DNA of 64,000 nucleotides. Origin: Streptomyces lonarensis. Its GTDB lineage: Bacteria > Actinomycetota > Actinomycetes > Streptomycetales > Streptomycetaceae. Location: assembly GCF_012033735.1 (NCBI RefSeq), contig NZ_JAAVJD010000002.1, positions 1-64,000 of the forward strand, read 5' to 3'. Numbering within the stretch: the first letter of the stretch is position 1; every line of letters begins with the position of its first letter. The position numbers and the translations under genes are program-made. The notes beneath the pieces are model-generated. The model was not told the DNA's origin. It made no database searches and saw nothing but the letters and a program-made list of their open reading frames with translations. Below, piece after piece: positions 1 to 8,820 of this stretch.

Positions 1-103
1 AGCCCTTCGGGGTGCCGATCCGGCGACGGTGCGCGGCCAGCAGACGGGCCAGATACTCCACGAGGTGGCGTGGGACGTCGAGCATGGCAGCATAGGGGAC
101 CAA
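1..103 (-). mobile_element. IS transposase, N-terminal fragment cut by window edge
   Basis: On the minus strand, from a TTG at 103 (or ATG at 85), the frame reads LVPYAAMLDVPRHLVEYLAR and goes on with LLAAHRRRIGTPKG to the window edge. This is the N-terminus I know from DDE transposases that are common in Streptomyces and usually filed with the IS5 group. The helix before the zinc-less HTH is recognisable; the catalytic DDE residues would lie outside the window. Whether the element is intact cannot be judged here. It marks the left edge of the accessory island. Confidence 0.6.
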
Positions 104-104
104 C

Positions 105-164
105 GTGAAGCCTCTGGTTCATCGGACGATCTTGTGGTGAGAACCGTCCTACCAGGGGCTTCAC
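105..164. repeat. Inverted repeat beside the IS fragment
   Basis: GTGAAGCCTCTGGT at 105-118 is matched in inverted orientation by ACCAGGGGCTTCAC at 151-164, with one mismatch in 14 and a 32-base loop. It sits directly upstream of the transposase start, so it may be the terminal inverted repeat of the IS or a hairpin that limits its translation. Confidence 0.5.
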
Positions 165-234
165 GTCTGCCCACACCCGGGCCACCACTGTCCACCCGAG
201 CCCGCAGGGACCAGATCAACCCGATTCGCGAAGA

Positions 235-528
235 TCAGCTCGCTGAGAAAACCTCAGTGTTCGAGGCCTCGCCCGTATAGAGCTTGAGGGCGCGTAGTGC
301 TGCCGTACTGTCCGCGAGGCGGCTCTCGAGTGCCGCGAGCCGCGCCGCTGCCTCGTCGCGCTCGCGCCGGGCAGCCTCGATACCCTGCCGCAGCTCATCG
401 GTCTGCGCACTCAGCTGCGCCAGGAAATGGTGGGTAGATGTGTCGATGTCGTCCACCGGTACTACCCCCTCCCCGTCTCTGTCAGCCTTGGTATCCAAGA
501 TCTGCGGCGACAGCTTAGACAACAACAA
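235..528 (-). CDS. Small coiled-coil protein, unknown
   Basis: I do not recognise this protein. An ATG at 528 gives 97 aa. A GTG about 24 codons in (GTGGACGACATCGAC) would give a shorter form beginning at the conserved-looking part. Residues about 30-80 are a heptad-like helix rich in Glu, Arg and Ala (ELRQGIEAARRERDEAAARL), typical of a short coiled coil. There is no signal peptide or membrane segment. It lies alone between an IS fragment and a pseudogene, so it could be a remnant of a larger protein. Confidence 0.35.
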   Translation of the reverse strand: MLLSKLSPQILDTKADRDGEGVVPVDDIDTSTHHFLAQLSAQTDELRQGIEAARRERDEAAARLAALESRLADSTAALRALKLYTGEASNTEVFSAS

Positions 529-699
529 CTCCCCGTGTCACACGGTCTGTTGGATGCGCATCAACTCATGAGTGCGCTATGAAGTACTACTTCGGATGCG
601 TCTGCTGTGACCAGCGAAAACGGCCGCACGAAGGAATGCTGTTTCTTGGTGCGGAGGAGGGAAGTACTGGGGTGCGCACCAAAGTTGCAGGTGCGTCCT

Positions 700-2170
700 G
701 CGAGGTTGCACCCTCACTGCGCGGCTCCAGCACGGGGGCGTGTCGAACTGCCCGCCTCCCACCGGCGCCGTCGGAGCGCCGGCACCGCTGCGGAGGACGT
801 GCCCGTTGGCGGCGGACAGAGCGGCCAGATAGAAGTCGCTCACCCGCCGTACCGCCTGAACCGTCTCTATCCTGCCTCCCTGACTAGCCAGGCCCTCCGT
901 GCATAGTCACGCAGAAGGTTATGCAGCCGGTACCGGTCTCCGGGCTGCTCATCGATCAGGTGTGCCTCGTCCAGCTCCTCCAGCCGGCTGCGCGCCTCGG
1001 CGACAGAGACGGAAGCGATGGCCGCGCCCGTGTAGGCATCGAGGTCGGTCCCAGCGTAGAAACCCAGGAGCCGGAAGAAGCGCTGCCGCTCCGCGTCCAG
1101 GCCCTGGTAGGACAGCTCGAACGCCGCGGCCACCGCCCTCTCGCCCGCGCGCAGCTCGGCCAGCCGGTCGCGTGGCACGAGAAGACGGCTGCGCAGATCG
1201 TCCGCACTCCACGACGGGTGGTGCCGAGCCGGGCCGCCAGCAGCGAGATCACCAGCGGCAGGCACCCGCACAGCCCGACCAGCTCCTGCACGACCGCCCG
1301 CTCGGGCGACTTCGCGGGCCTGCCGCTCAGCCGCACGAACAGCTCAACGGCGTGGCCCTTCGGAGGGGCCGCGACCCGCAGCACCACCTCCTCGCTCGCC
1401 GCCGGCCGCTTCCGGCTCGTCACCAGCACCAGGCAACCGCTGTCACCGGGGAGGAGCGGCTCGAGCTGTCCGTAGCTGGCCGCGTTGTCCAGGATCAGCA
1501 GCGCCTTTTTCGGACAGCCGCGTGCGCCCCATCGCCACCCTCGCTTCGGTCACTGGGGTGGCGTTGTCACCGACCGGGATCTGTCCGGCCGGCACCCCGG
1601 CCGCCGCCAGTAACGACGCGAGCGCGTCGCCGGGCTGCACCGGGCTCCGGCCGGTGGTGGGGCCGTTCAGGTTCACGAACAGCTGCCTGTCCGGGAACAT
1701 GTGCGTCATCAGATGGGCGGCGTGCACCGCGAACGCCGTCTTCCCGACCCCAGGCATCCCGTCGATCACATGCACCGGCAACGCCTCGCCACGCTCCTGC
1801 GCCTCCTGTACCGACCGCACCAGCGCCTCAAGCTCGGCGGTCCGGTCGGTGAACACCGTGGTGTCACGGCGCAGCACCAGCGCGGCGCTCAACGGGCCTT
1901 CCTGCGGCGGCGAGGCTTCGGGGCATGATGTCGGCGTCGCCGTGGGGGTGCGTCCCGCGTCTCGGGCAGGGCGGCCAGCGCCGCCGACATCACGACCAGC
2001 AGGCCCCCGAGCAGCAGAAACGAGGCCCAGGCATGATCCTGGATCCAGCCCAGCCATCCCGGCCAGCGGCTCTCCTCCGAGACGGCGTTGGTCACCAGAC
2101 CGACGAACAGTGTGGTGACAGCGCCGCCGCCGGCCACGATGGCGACCGACGCCCCACGCCGGAGTCTCAT
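700..2170 (-). pseudogene. NB-ARC (STAND) ATPase pseudogene with multiple frameshifts
   Basis: The pieces of one STAND protein are spread over at least three frames. An N-terminal part with two hydrophobic segments (MRLRRGASVAIVAGGG..., then WASFLLLGGLLVVMSAAL) stops at 1889. The P-loop part GMPGVGKTAFAVH sits in the next frame (about 1700-1760). The GxP-type NB-ARC piece CGCLPLVISLLAARLG returns to the first frame near 1250-1300. The winged-helix part FRLLGFYAGTDLDAYTGAAI and LLRDYARRAW follow in another frame. The TPR-proximal piece RRVSDFYLAALSAANGHVL reads in a third frame near 800. Intact relatives are Streptomyces regulatory or defence ATPases with TPR repeats; that repeat region is gone. 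It cannot make a working protein. Confidence 0.75.
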
Positions 2171-2401
2171 TCGGACACCAGCTGACGGGCTGCGCGGCTC
2201 CCACTTGCCGTACTGCGGAAGCACTCCGGTCGCTTGCGTCCCTTGCGCATCACGACCCCCCGGAAATCGGCATCTGCTGCAAGAGCGTCAGGGTAGGTGA
2301 AGACAGTCAAGAGTGCTGATTCGGCTGCTTGGCCCTATAACGCCCATCAGGGCAAAGGCCGGAATCTCCCGTCCAGGCGGCGCTGTGGTGCACGGGAGGC
2401 G

Positions 2402-2776
2402 TTAGGCATTGCCTGTCCATACGATCCGCTGCTGGAACGCGCCACGACCCAGGGCCTTCTGGACGCGGACCACGTCGAGTTCGGCGGGCGTGAACCCCAG
2501 GTGCCGGGCGAGGGCGTGCACCACCTCCAGGACATCGGCGAGCTCTTCCACCTGCGCCGAGACATGCTCGGCGACCAGGAACTCGGCGAGTTCCTCCTGA
2601 AGCTTGTCCTTCAGACGCTGCACGTACTCCTCGTCGTCAGCGACGTAGGTCCGAGGCTCCCCGCCATCGCGACGGATGATCTCCGGGATGAGATCGCGGA
2701 CGAGTTTCCCCTGCGCCGCACCAGCGGACAAAGCAGGGGAAGAGCCGCCGTCTCCTCCGGTGTTACGTGAACTCAC
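2402..2776 (-). CDS. MazG-like nucleotide pyrophosphohydrolase (COG4997-type)
   Basis: This small all-alpha NTP pyrophosphatase resembles the predicted house-cleaning family COG4997: KLVRDLIPEIIRRDG near the N-terminus, then the metal-binding helices KLQEELAEFL and QVEELADVLEVVHAL with the E-E...E-x-x-D spacing, and the closing RGAFQQRIVW. The family removes pyrophosphate from non-canonical nucleotides. I chose the GTG at 2776, which overlaps the last codons of the PLD gene; an ATG at 2815 is possible but would lie on PLD coding sequence. It is the fourth gene of the helicase-GHKL-PLD operon, so it probably works in, or is carried along with, that defence module. Possible roles are depleting or editing the nucleotide pool during infection; this is inference. 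Confidence 0.75.
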   Translation of the reverse strand: MSSRNTGGDGGSSPALSAGAAQGKLVRDLIPEIIRRDGGEPRTYVADDEEYVQRLKDKLQEELAEFLVAEHVSAQVEELADVLEVVHALARHLGFTPAELDVVRVQKALGRGAFQQRIVWTGNA

Positions 2777-3680
2777 GGCCCTGTCGAATCTCCCAGGGCC
2801 CTGTAGGGACGACACGTACTTCGCCGAAGTACTTGAGCCACTCGCAGATGTTCTCCGCGGCCCGCTGCGCCTGTGCCTCCGTGGTTCCGTCCGCCTCCAT
2901 CAACTGCTGCTGAAGGTCGGCCATGCTCAGCCGTCCGCTCGTCACCAGCTGCTCGACCTCGGGCATGGCGTGTAGCTCCGCCAGCACGGCCTTGGAGAAG
3001 GCAGTCTCACTGAGCCCCTGGGGCAGGTTGAGGTGGGCCAGGTCCCGGACCACCCCAGCGAGGATCTCGCTGACGTAGTCGTGGCGGCTGCCCCTGTAGA
3101 CCGGGTAGAGGCGATGCGGCGCCCGCGTCTCGGGACGCCAGGAGGGACCGTCTTCTTCCGCCTCTTCCGTGACCACGACGAACTTCGGGCAGTCTTCGTC
3201 GCTCTTCAGGACGTCGGCCTGAGCGCGAATCTGGCGCGCAAGTTCGAGCGTCGCCGGCACAGCGGTCGCCTGGATGTCGCGCAGGAGTTGCTGCACCTCG
3301 GGATGCGCTTCGGGTACCTCGACCAGGACCTCCAGGTTCCTCGGCTGCCGACGCCCTGTGGCCTTCGCGGTGAGGTTGGCGGAGCCCACCAGGCACCGGT
3401 CGTCAGCGAGGTACAGCTTCGCGTGGAGATCGTGGCACAGCAGGATGGAGACCCGGCTGTCGGCCGCAGCAAGTTCGGCGATCTCCGGGTCGGACACGCC
3501 GGCCGCCACCTCCATCACGGACCAGCGAGTCACGCAGAGGATCTCCGCCTCGGCCGCCGTGACAGCGCCCACGGCGGCCGCGAAGACCTCGCGCTTGATG
3601 AACGGCGCCACGAGGACCACGCGGCCGCGAGCGGTCGCGAGCAAGCCCTCGATCTGCCGCCAGACGTGGTCAGACGTCAC
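2763..3680 (-). CDS. Phospholipase D-family nuclease of the GHKL/helicase defence operon
   Basis: A 305-aa protein with one HKD motif: H86-x-K88-x4-D93 followed by G99-S100-x-N102 (HAKLYLADDRCLVGSANLT). PLD enzymes with a single motif usually dimerise to build one active site, and many bacterial defence nucleases have this form. The rest is a predicted helical C-terminal domain of unknown function, with no signal peptide. The ATG at 3680 overlaps the stop of the GHKL ATPase gene by four bases (ATGA), and the 3' end overlaps the MazG gene, so the set is translationally coupled. Likely role: DNA cleavage directed by the GHKL ATPase and helicase. A lipid-cleaving role is possible but unlikely in this setting. 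Confidence 0.85.
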   Translation of the reverse strand: MTSDHVWRQIEGLLATARGRVVLVAPFIKREVFAAAVGAVTAAEAEILCVTRWSVMEVAAGVSDPEIAELAAADSRVSILLCHDLHAKLYLADDRCLVGSANLTAKATGRRQPRNLEVLVEVPEAHPEVQQLLRDIQATAVPATLELARQIRAQADVLKSDEDCPKFVVVTEEAEEDGPSWRPETRAPHRLYPVYRGSRHDYVSEILAGVVRDLAHLNLPQGLSETAFSKAVLAELHAMPEVEQLVTSGRLSMADLQQQLMEADGTTEAQAQRAAENICEWLKYFGEVRVVPTGPWEIRQGREFT

Positions 3681-5590
3681 TCGTCATCCTCGTCGTCGTC
3701 ATCGTCGTCAGGGAGGTCGGCGGTGAAGAACTCGCTGGCCAGGCGACCCCAGTCCTGGCGCATCTTCTTCACTCGGTCCTTGGCCTTGGACTCGTCCGGA
3801 AGCTCATCCTCGAAGCGCGCCCACGAGAAGAGCAGGAGCTTGAACGCGCTTGCCGCCTGCTCGAGGCGGTGGGCGAGCTCGGCCCGGCTGGCATCCTCAA
3901 CGTCGCTGTCGAGGACGGCCACGAGCTGGTTGTACACCGGGTGGTCCATGTTGAGCGCGACCTGGAGCAGGCCCGGGATGAACTCGATGTTGAAGAAGGC
4001 CGGCGAGTCCGGGTTGCGGCTGGTCAGCAGCCGCACCTTGCGATGCTGCGCCGTCGTCTCCTCGATGATCCGCTTGGCATCGGCTTCCGGGTACCGATGA
4101 GTCTCCACGAGGCTCTCGAGCTGGGCCTGCTCGATCTCCTCAGGGGTGGCCTCTTTCTCCAGGGCCTCGGTCCGGCTCGGAGGAACCTCGGTGCGGCGCT
4201 TCTTGACCGCCTGGTCCGCTTGGACCTCGGCGGTCTCGTGCCGCTTCCTGTTGCTCCGACCGCCACGGGTCTGATCCTGGAGGTCCTTCCGGAGCCGGCC
4301 GATCAGCTTCTGGCGGATGTGGTAGACGATGTCGATCAACGGAAGTCGCTGATCCCCTTCTTCCTGGAGCTGTGCACGGAACTCGCCCCAGCTCATGCCG
4401 GTCCCCGCAGCTTCCTCCTCCCAGTCGAAGTGAGCCAGGTTGGAGAAGGCGGTGGCCGCCTGCTTGTTGTTGGTGACGCCGAACACCTCGTCGAGCTGGG
4501 GCGGAAACTCGATCTCGATGCCCCACCAGCGCTCGACCGGGTCGTAGGTGCTGGTCCAGCCCTTGTCGAGGTCCAGCTCGCGGTTGGCTCTGATCAAGGA
4601 GACGCCCAGGTTACGCGCCGCGTGCTTACCCCAAGGCGTGGAGCCCGGGTTGGCGGTGGGCGAGATGCCGTCCGGCCAGGGCTTGCCGTCGATGTCGGAG
4701 CGGCGGGCTTCATCCTTAGCGATGGAGGCCCGGACAATCACCGGGTACTCGTTGCCGTCGATGCCCTTGACCATGAACTCTTCGACACCCACCTGCCCGA
4801 CGGAGCCGGCGCCGCACGGACGGAACATCGGCGCGGTGTCGAACGGGTAGGGGGTCGACGTGTGCGGCATCAGGTACAGGGGGTCGTTCGGTCGCGCGTC
4901 CTTGGCGTCGACCTCTTCCCCTCCGTGGACCGGGACGAGCCTGATCCGGCAGATGCCGTCAGAGATGAACCGCCGGTAGACGCGACCGATCAATTCCTCG
5001 GTGTTCCGCAGAGTCGCCGTGGCGCCGAGCCACTGGACACGGTCGAGGTTGGTCCACAGGACGAGCGTGCCCGACTGCCCGAGCCCCTGGCTGAGCTTCT
5101 GCCACTCGTCGGGCAGGGGGTAGTGCGACGGAGCCGGAACCTGGGCATGGGTCCCTTCTATCTCCTCGATGTCCAGGTAGGTGTAGAGCGCGTTGTCCGG
5201 GCCGTTCTGCCAGGACCACACCTCGACGCGCTTGCACTGGGACATGCTGGAGTTGGGCAGTCCGACTCCGAAGCGCCCTATTCCCTTGCGGTCCTGTCGG
5301 GTACCGACGCCGAACCGGAGGGACCGGCGCAAGGTCTCGCGGTCCATCCCCCTGCCGTTGTCCATCACGGCGATCTTCTCGACGTGGTACCGAGCGCGCT
5401 CGGTGCGGCGCTCGGACGCCTCCACCGCAAAAAGCTCGACGATGTCGGCGCCCGCCTCGATGCCGTTGTCGATCAGCTCGGCGATGGCGTGGGCAGTGGA
5501 CTTGTAACCGCTGTCGCGCATCGCCTTGATCGTCATGTCGGAGCTGACGATCGGGTAGGAGTCCTCGATGTCGATCACCTGTTGCTCCAT
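3677..5590 (-). CDS. GHKL ATPase (MORC/MutL-like), defence operon subunit
   Basis: The 637-aa protein has a clear Bergerat ATP-binding fold at its N-terminus: N-box E38-LIDN42, G1 box DNGRGM at 77-82 and G2 box GIGRFGVGLPNSS at 103-115. The GVGLPNSS form resembles prokaryotic MORC-type ATPases, which Iyer, Abhiman and Aravind (2008) linked to restriction-like loci with helicases and nucleases. The C-terminal half is helical, has a basic stretch (KKRRTEVPP) and ends in an almost purely acidic tail (DDDDDDEDDE). The ATG at 5590 overlaps the helicase 3' end by 16 bases. ATP-driven clamping on DNA is the expected role; the nuclease would be the PLD protein downstream. Confidence 0.85.
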   Translation of the reverse strand: MEQQVIDIEDSYPIVSSDMTIKAMRDSGYKSTAHAIAELIDNGIEAGADIVELFAVEASERRTERARYHVEKIAVMDNGRGMDRETLRRSLRFGVGTRQDRKGIGRFGVGLPNSSMSQCKRVEVWSWQNGPDNALYTYLDIEEIEGTHAQVPAPSHYPLPDEWQKLSQGLGQSGTLVLWTNLDRVQWLGATATLRNTEELIGRVYRRFISDGICRIRLVPVHGGEEVDAKDARPNDPLYLMPHTSTPYPFDTAPMFRPCGAGSVGQVGVEEFMVKGIDGNEYPVIVRASIAKDEARRSDIDGKPWPDGISPTANPGSTPWGKHAARNLGVSLIRANRELDLDKGWTSTYDPVERWWGIEIEFPPQLDEVFGVTNNKQAATAFSNLAHFDWEEEAAGTGMSWGEFRAQLQEEGDQRLPLIDIVYHIRQKLIGRLRKDLQDQTRGGRSNRKRHETAEVQADQAVKKRRTEVPPSRTEALEKEATPEEIEQAQLESLVETHRYPEADAKRIIEETTAQHRKVRLLTSRNPDSPAFFNIEFIPGLLQVALNMDHPVYNQLVAVLDSDVEDASRAELAHRLEQAASAFKLLLFSWARFEDELPDESKAKDRVKKMRQDWGRLASEFFTADLPDDDDDDEDDE

Positions 5591-7200
5591 ACGTCCTCCC
5601 AGTTCGTGAATGCCTGCGCTACGTCCCCGAATCCTGGGAGATCAGGATCGATGACCGTGATCACGTCACACGTTGAGGTGCCCCCCGCCTTGGGGCCGCG
5701 GATGACCCGTCCCACCATCTGGCTGTACAAGACCAACGAGCGGGTGGGCCGAGCGATAACGGCTGCGCTTGCAGCCGGCGCGTCGAAGCCGGTGGTGAGC
5801 ACGCCGAAGTTGGACAGGACCATCGGCTTGCTCGACGGCCCCTTGAACCGAGCGATGACCTTGTCCCGGTGCCGGGGCGGCGACTCGGCCGTCACCTGCT
5901 CGGCGTCGATCCCGAGGGCAGACAGGGTCGCGACCAGGAGGCGGCTGTGCTCGACGGAGGCTGCGAACAGGATGATCCGCCGGTGTTCCTCCGCCAGGTC
6001 GAGGATGGTGCGCACCACCTGAAGGTTCCACTGCTCGTTGGCCGCGAGTGCTTCGACCATGCCCTCGGGTAGATCGAAGGTGGCGGCGACTGCGCGCCGG
6101 TCCGCAGCGCTCAGCTCCATGCCTGAGGAGGCCGCGACCGTCCGGAAGTCGGGGCGAGCCAGGTAACCCTGTTCGATCAAGGCGGTGACCGGATTGTCAT
6201 AGCCGTCGATCTCGAGCATCACCTTCTGCCGCGCGAAGAACTCCGACAGCTTCTCGTCCGCCGAGATGTCGGCCCAGGTGCGACCGGGCGTCGCCGTCAG
6301 CCCGAGCAGGCTCGCGTCACGCCGCAGAGTGAGCGCCTCCACCACTCGGCTGTAGGTGGGCGCGATGGCTTGGTGAGCCTCGTCAAAGACCGTAAGCGTG
6401 GTGTGCAGCGCGAGCCGGTCGTAGAACGACGGATCGGCCTTGGCAGCAGCGACCGCCTTGTCCACGCTGAGAACAACGAGGCCGTCCGTGACGCCCTCCA
6501 GGTCAGCGGGAGTGTCGCCCCACATGCGCACCACGCTGACGTCGCGGTTGCCCAGAGCACCCCAGGCGCGCTCGAACTCGCCGGCGGCCTGCTCAAGAAG
6601 CTCACGCCCTCGGGCAAGCCACACCACCACAGTCGGTTCGTGTGCCCGGAGGTGGTCGCAGATGATGTTCATTCCGGTACGGGTCTTACCGACGCCGGTG
6701 GGCAGGTGCAGCACCGCACGGCGTTCGCCGGAGTAGAGCAACTTGTGTACTCGGCTCGCGGCGCGGCGCTGATGCGGGAAGAGGCCGTAGGCCGGTGTGG
6801 CGGAGGATCGCGGAGAAACGCGCGTCTCTGATGCACGCTCAACTACCAAGCCCAGAAAGCCGAACAGCGTCCGCTTCTGTTCGGCCGACCACTCGACCTT
6901 GGAGAGGAAGGCGTCCTCGCTGGCAGAGCCGTCCCAGCCGAGTCGCTGGGCGAGCTCCCGCCGCTTGGGGGCAGGCACCAGAGCAAGGAAAGCGCTCCGG
7001 TCCTCCGGATCCGCCATGACCGCTTCGGCCGACACGGCACTCGCCGCGACCTTGCGCAACAGCGCCTCGTCGGCCGCTCCACCGCTGAGCAGGTCGAGCA
7101 GCGAGCAGGCGCTGTCGCCGAGCAGATGCCGCACATATGTGAGGGGCGCCTGCTCAAGCACCTCTTGAAACGGGTAGCCGGGTGATGAGGCCGCGCTCAC
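5575..7200 (-). CDS. SF2 DEAD/DEAH-box helicase, first gene of defence operon
   Basis: I place the start at GTG 7200, preceded by GAGGCAGGG, which gives 541 aa; a TTG at 7293 adds 31 unlikely residues. Helicase motifs in order: FPHQRRA (141-147), motif I PTGVGKT (167-173), motif II DEAH (273-276), motif III TAT (302-304), a GFDAPA motif V region (471-476), and motif VI QMVGRVIRG (494-502). This set resembles type I/III restriction and Rad25-like translocases. The first 140 residues are a family-specific helical domain. It is divergent from the phosphorothioation operon, sharing about 400 bases of upstream DNA, and starts the helicase-GHKL-PLD-MazG operon. It probably unwinds or scans incoming DNA. 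Confidence 0.9.
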   Translation of the reverse strand: MSAASSPGYPFQEVLEQAPLTYVRHLLGDSACSLLDLLSGGAADEALLRKVAASAVSAEAVMADPEDRSAFLALVPAPKRRELAQRLGWDGSASEDAFLSKVEWSAEQKRTLFGFLGLVVERASETRVSPRSSATPAYGLFPHQRRAASRVHKLLYSGERRAVLHLPTGVGKTRTGMNIICDHLRAHEPTVVVWLARGRELLEQAAGEFERAWGALGNRDVSVVRMWGDTPADLEGVTDGLVVLSVDKAVAAAKADPSFYDRLALHTTLTVFDEAHQAIAPTYSRVVEALTLRRDASLLGLTATPGRTWADISADEKLSEFFARQKVMLEIDGYDNPVTALIEQGYLARPDFRTVAASSGMELSAADRRAVAATFDLPEGMVEALAANEQWNLQVVRTILDLAEEHRRIILFAASVEHSRLLVATLSALGIDAEQVTAESPPRHRDKVIARFKGPSSKPMVLSNFGVLTTGFDAPAASAAVIARPTRSLVLYSQMVGRVIRGPKAGGTSTCDVITVIDPDLPGFGDVAQAFTNWEDVWSNR

Positions 7201-7597
7201 GCCCTGCCTCGCGGTCGCCGCACACCCAACATGACCTGTGGAGTCTTCATCGACACCTGTACGCCCCCCCGGGCTACTTGCGTAATGACACAACTACTCA
7301 TCGCCACAGGGTCGGGATCAGTCGATCTCGCGGCGAGTGGTTCAGCGTAACCTCCACCGCCGACAGCAGAGGCGTGCCTGCGACGGAATGCCGCGGTTCG
7401 GGGATCACGTTGCAGCTAGCGGCTGCTTAGTCGAGGCGCGAACGGCTTCCGGTGCCCCCACCCGACCCTCCGTTACTGCGGACTGTCATAGGTGGCGGAT
7501 AGCATCCCGGTACACTCCTGGTGGAAGAAGAGAGTCCGCCGAAAATCTCCACCAGGACCGGCCCAAGATCATTACAGCGAGGGGGGGAGTGGCGCGC
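7201..7597. promoter_or_regulatory. Divergent promoter region with a 10-bp inverted repeat before sspA
   Basis: About 400 bases without a gene separate the two divergent defence operons, so both promoters must lie here; I cannot pick the -35/-10 boxes with confidence. A perfect inverted repeat, TCCTGGTGGA at 7516-7525 and TCCACCAGGA at 7548-7557, lies 40 bases before the sspA start and would sit in its 5' leader or over its promoter. It may be an operator or an RNA hairpin. The ribosome site AGGGGGGGAG (about 7580-7589) fits the ATG at 7598. Confidence 0.5.
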
Positions 7598-8764
7598 ATG
7601 CGTACGGAGGGCGAGGTCGTCTACCTCGACTACAACGCCACGGCGCCCATGCGACCCGAGGCGCTCGAGGCCACTGTCTCGGCGATGCAAACCGTCGGGA
7701 ATGCCTCAAGCATGCACCATCTCGGGCGAGATGCCGCAACTCGCGTAGATCATGCCCGGCGTCAGGTGGCTGATCTGCTGAACTGCTCTCCGGGTGAGCT
7801 GATCTTCACGTCAGGGGCCACCGAAGCCAACAACCTTGCCCTGCACGCTGCCTACGCGCGTGGAGGGTATTTGATGACGTCTGCCGTCGAACACCCGGCC
7901 GTCCTGGAAGCTGCCCGGTCGCTCACGGCGGAGCAGCCGGATGCCCTCGTGGTTCTCCCCGTGGACTCCGATGGGGCGCTCGATCTGGAGCTGCTGTCGT
8001 TCACGCTTGCGGAGCGTGATGTCGCCCTTGTTTCGATCATGCTTGCCAACAATGAGACCGGCGTCCTGGTCGACCTCCGCCCGGTTGTCGAGGCGGCCCA
8101 CGCGGCCGGTGCCCTGGTCCACACGGACGCCACGCAGTACGTGGGCAGGCTCCCGCTGGACCTGAGCGAGCTCGACGTTGATCTGCTCTCTCTGTCGGCG
8201 CACAAATTCGGAGGCCCGCAGGGAGTCGGAGCGTTGTTCGTTCGCCGCGGTGCCGCCCTGCCATACAGGCCGATCCTGGTGGGTGGAGGCCACGAGCGTG
8301 GCTGGCGCGCCGGCACGTTGAACGTCGCGGGCATCGTCGGCCTCGGGGCGGCGGCTGAAGCAGCGGGTAAGCGGCTGGAACATGAGGCTGTTCGCATCGG
8401 CGAGCTGCGTGACCGGCTAGAGGGACTGCTCCTGGCGAAGGTCGATGACTGTCACATCAACGGTCGCCGCCTGGCGCGGCTTCCCGGAGTCACGAGCGTT
8501 ACGTTCCCCGGAGTGCCAGCAGATGCGGTACTGGTCGCGATGCCGCACGTGGCTGCATCTGATGGCAGTGCTTGCTCCTCCGGAGCGCCTAGCCCGAGCC
8601 ACGTGCTTCTCGCGATGGGCCGCAGCAGGGAGGACGCCGACTCGACGATCCGGCTCTCACTCGGCTACGCCACAACAGAGCAGGACATCGAACGAGCCGC
8701 CGAGGCTGTGGTGGCCGGAGTGCAGCACGTTCGCACGGTCTTGGCCGCCACGCACGCCCCCTGA
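7598..8764 (+). CDS. sspA: Cysteine desulfurase of DNA phosphorothioation system (SspA/DndA-like)
   Basis: A 388-aa PLP enzyme of the NifS/IscS class. It begins with VYLDYNATAP, has the PLP lysine K203 in SLSAHKFGG, the phosphate-binding SGATEANNLA, and the catalytic cysteine C326 in GSACSSG. It takes sulfur from cysteine and holds it as a persulfide. In Dnd and Ssp systems this sulfur is handed to the DndC/SspD ATP pyrophosphatase. The first gene of a four-gene operon whose other members match SspB, SspC and SspD, so a role in DNA backbone sulfur modification is much more likely than general Fe-S assembly. I chose ATG 7598 because of the strong purine-rich site before it; GTG 7589 is in frame but too close to that site. 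Confidence 0.9.
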   Translation: MRTEGEVVYLDYNATAPMRPEALEATVSAMQTVGNASSMHHLGRDAATRVDHARRQVADLLNCSPGELIFTSGATEANNLALHAAYARGGYLMTSAVEHPAVLEAARSLTAEQPDALVVLPVDSDGALDLELLSFTLAERDVALVSIMLANNETGVLVDLRPVVEAAHAAGALVHTDATQYVGRLPLDLSELDVDLLSLSAHKFGGPQGVGALFVRRGAALPYRPILVGGGHERGWRAGTLNVAGIVGLGAAAEAAGKRLEHEAVRIGELRDRLEGLLLAKVDDCHINGRRLARLPGVTSVTFPGVPADAVLVAMPHVAASDGSACSSGAPSPSHVLLAMGRSREDADSTIRLSLGYATTEQDIERAAEAVVAGVQHVRTVLAATHAP

Positions 8765-8820
8765 GCGACGTTGCCTTTATAGACCTTTTGACCGCATATC
8801 TAGGGAAGGGCGCAACCCCG

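Noticed and set aside
54-528. tRNA or attachment site at the left edge of the island
   Set aside because: I found no cloverleaf or direct repeat that would mark an integration site here or at the right end near 25 kb.
3869-6022. A 717-codon open frame on the + strand opposite the helicase/GHKL genes
   Set aside because: The opposite strand carries complete helicase and GHKL motif sets; the + frame is their mirror image in high-GC codons.
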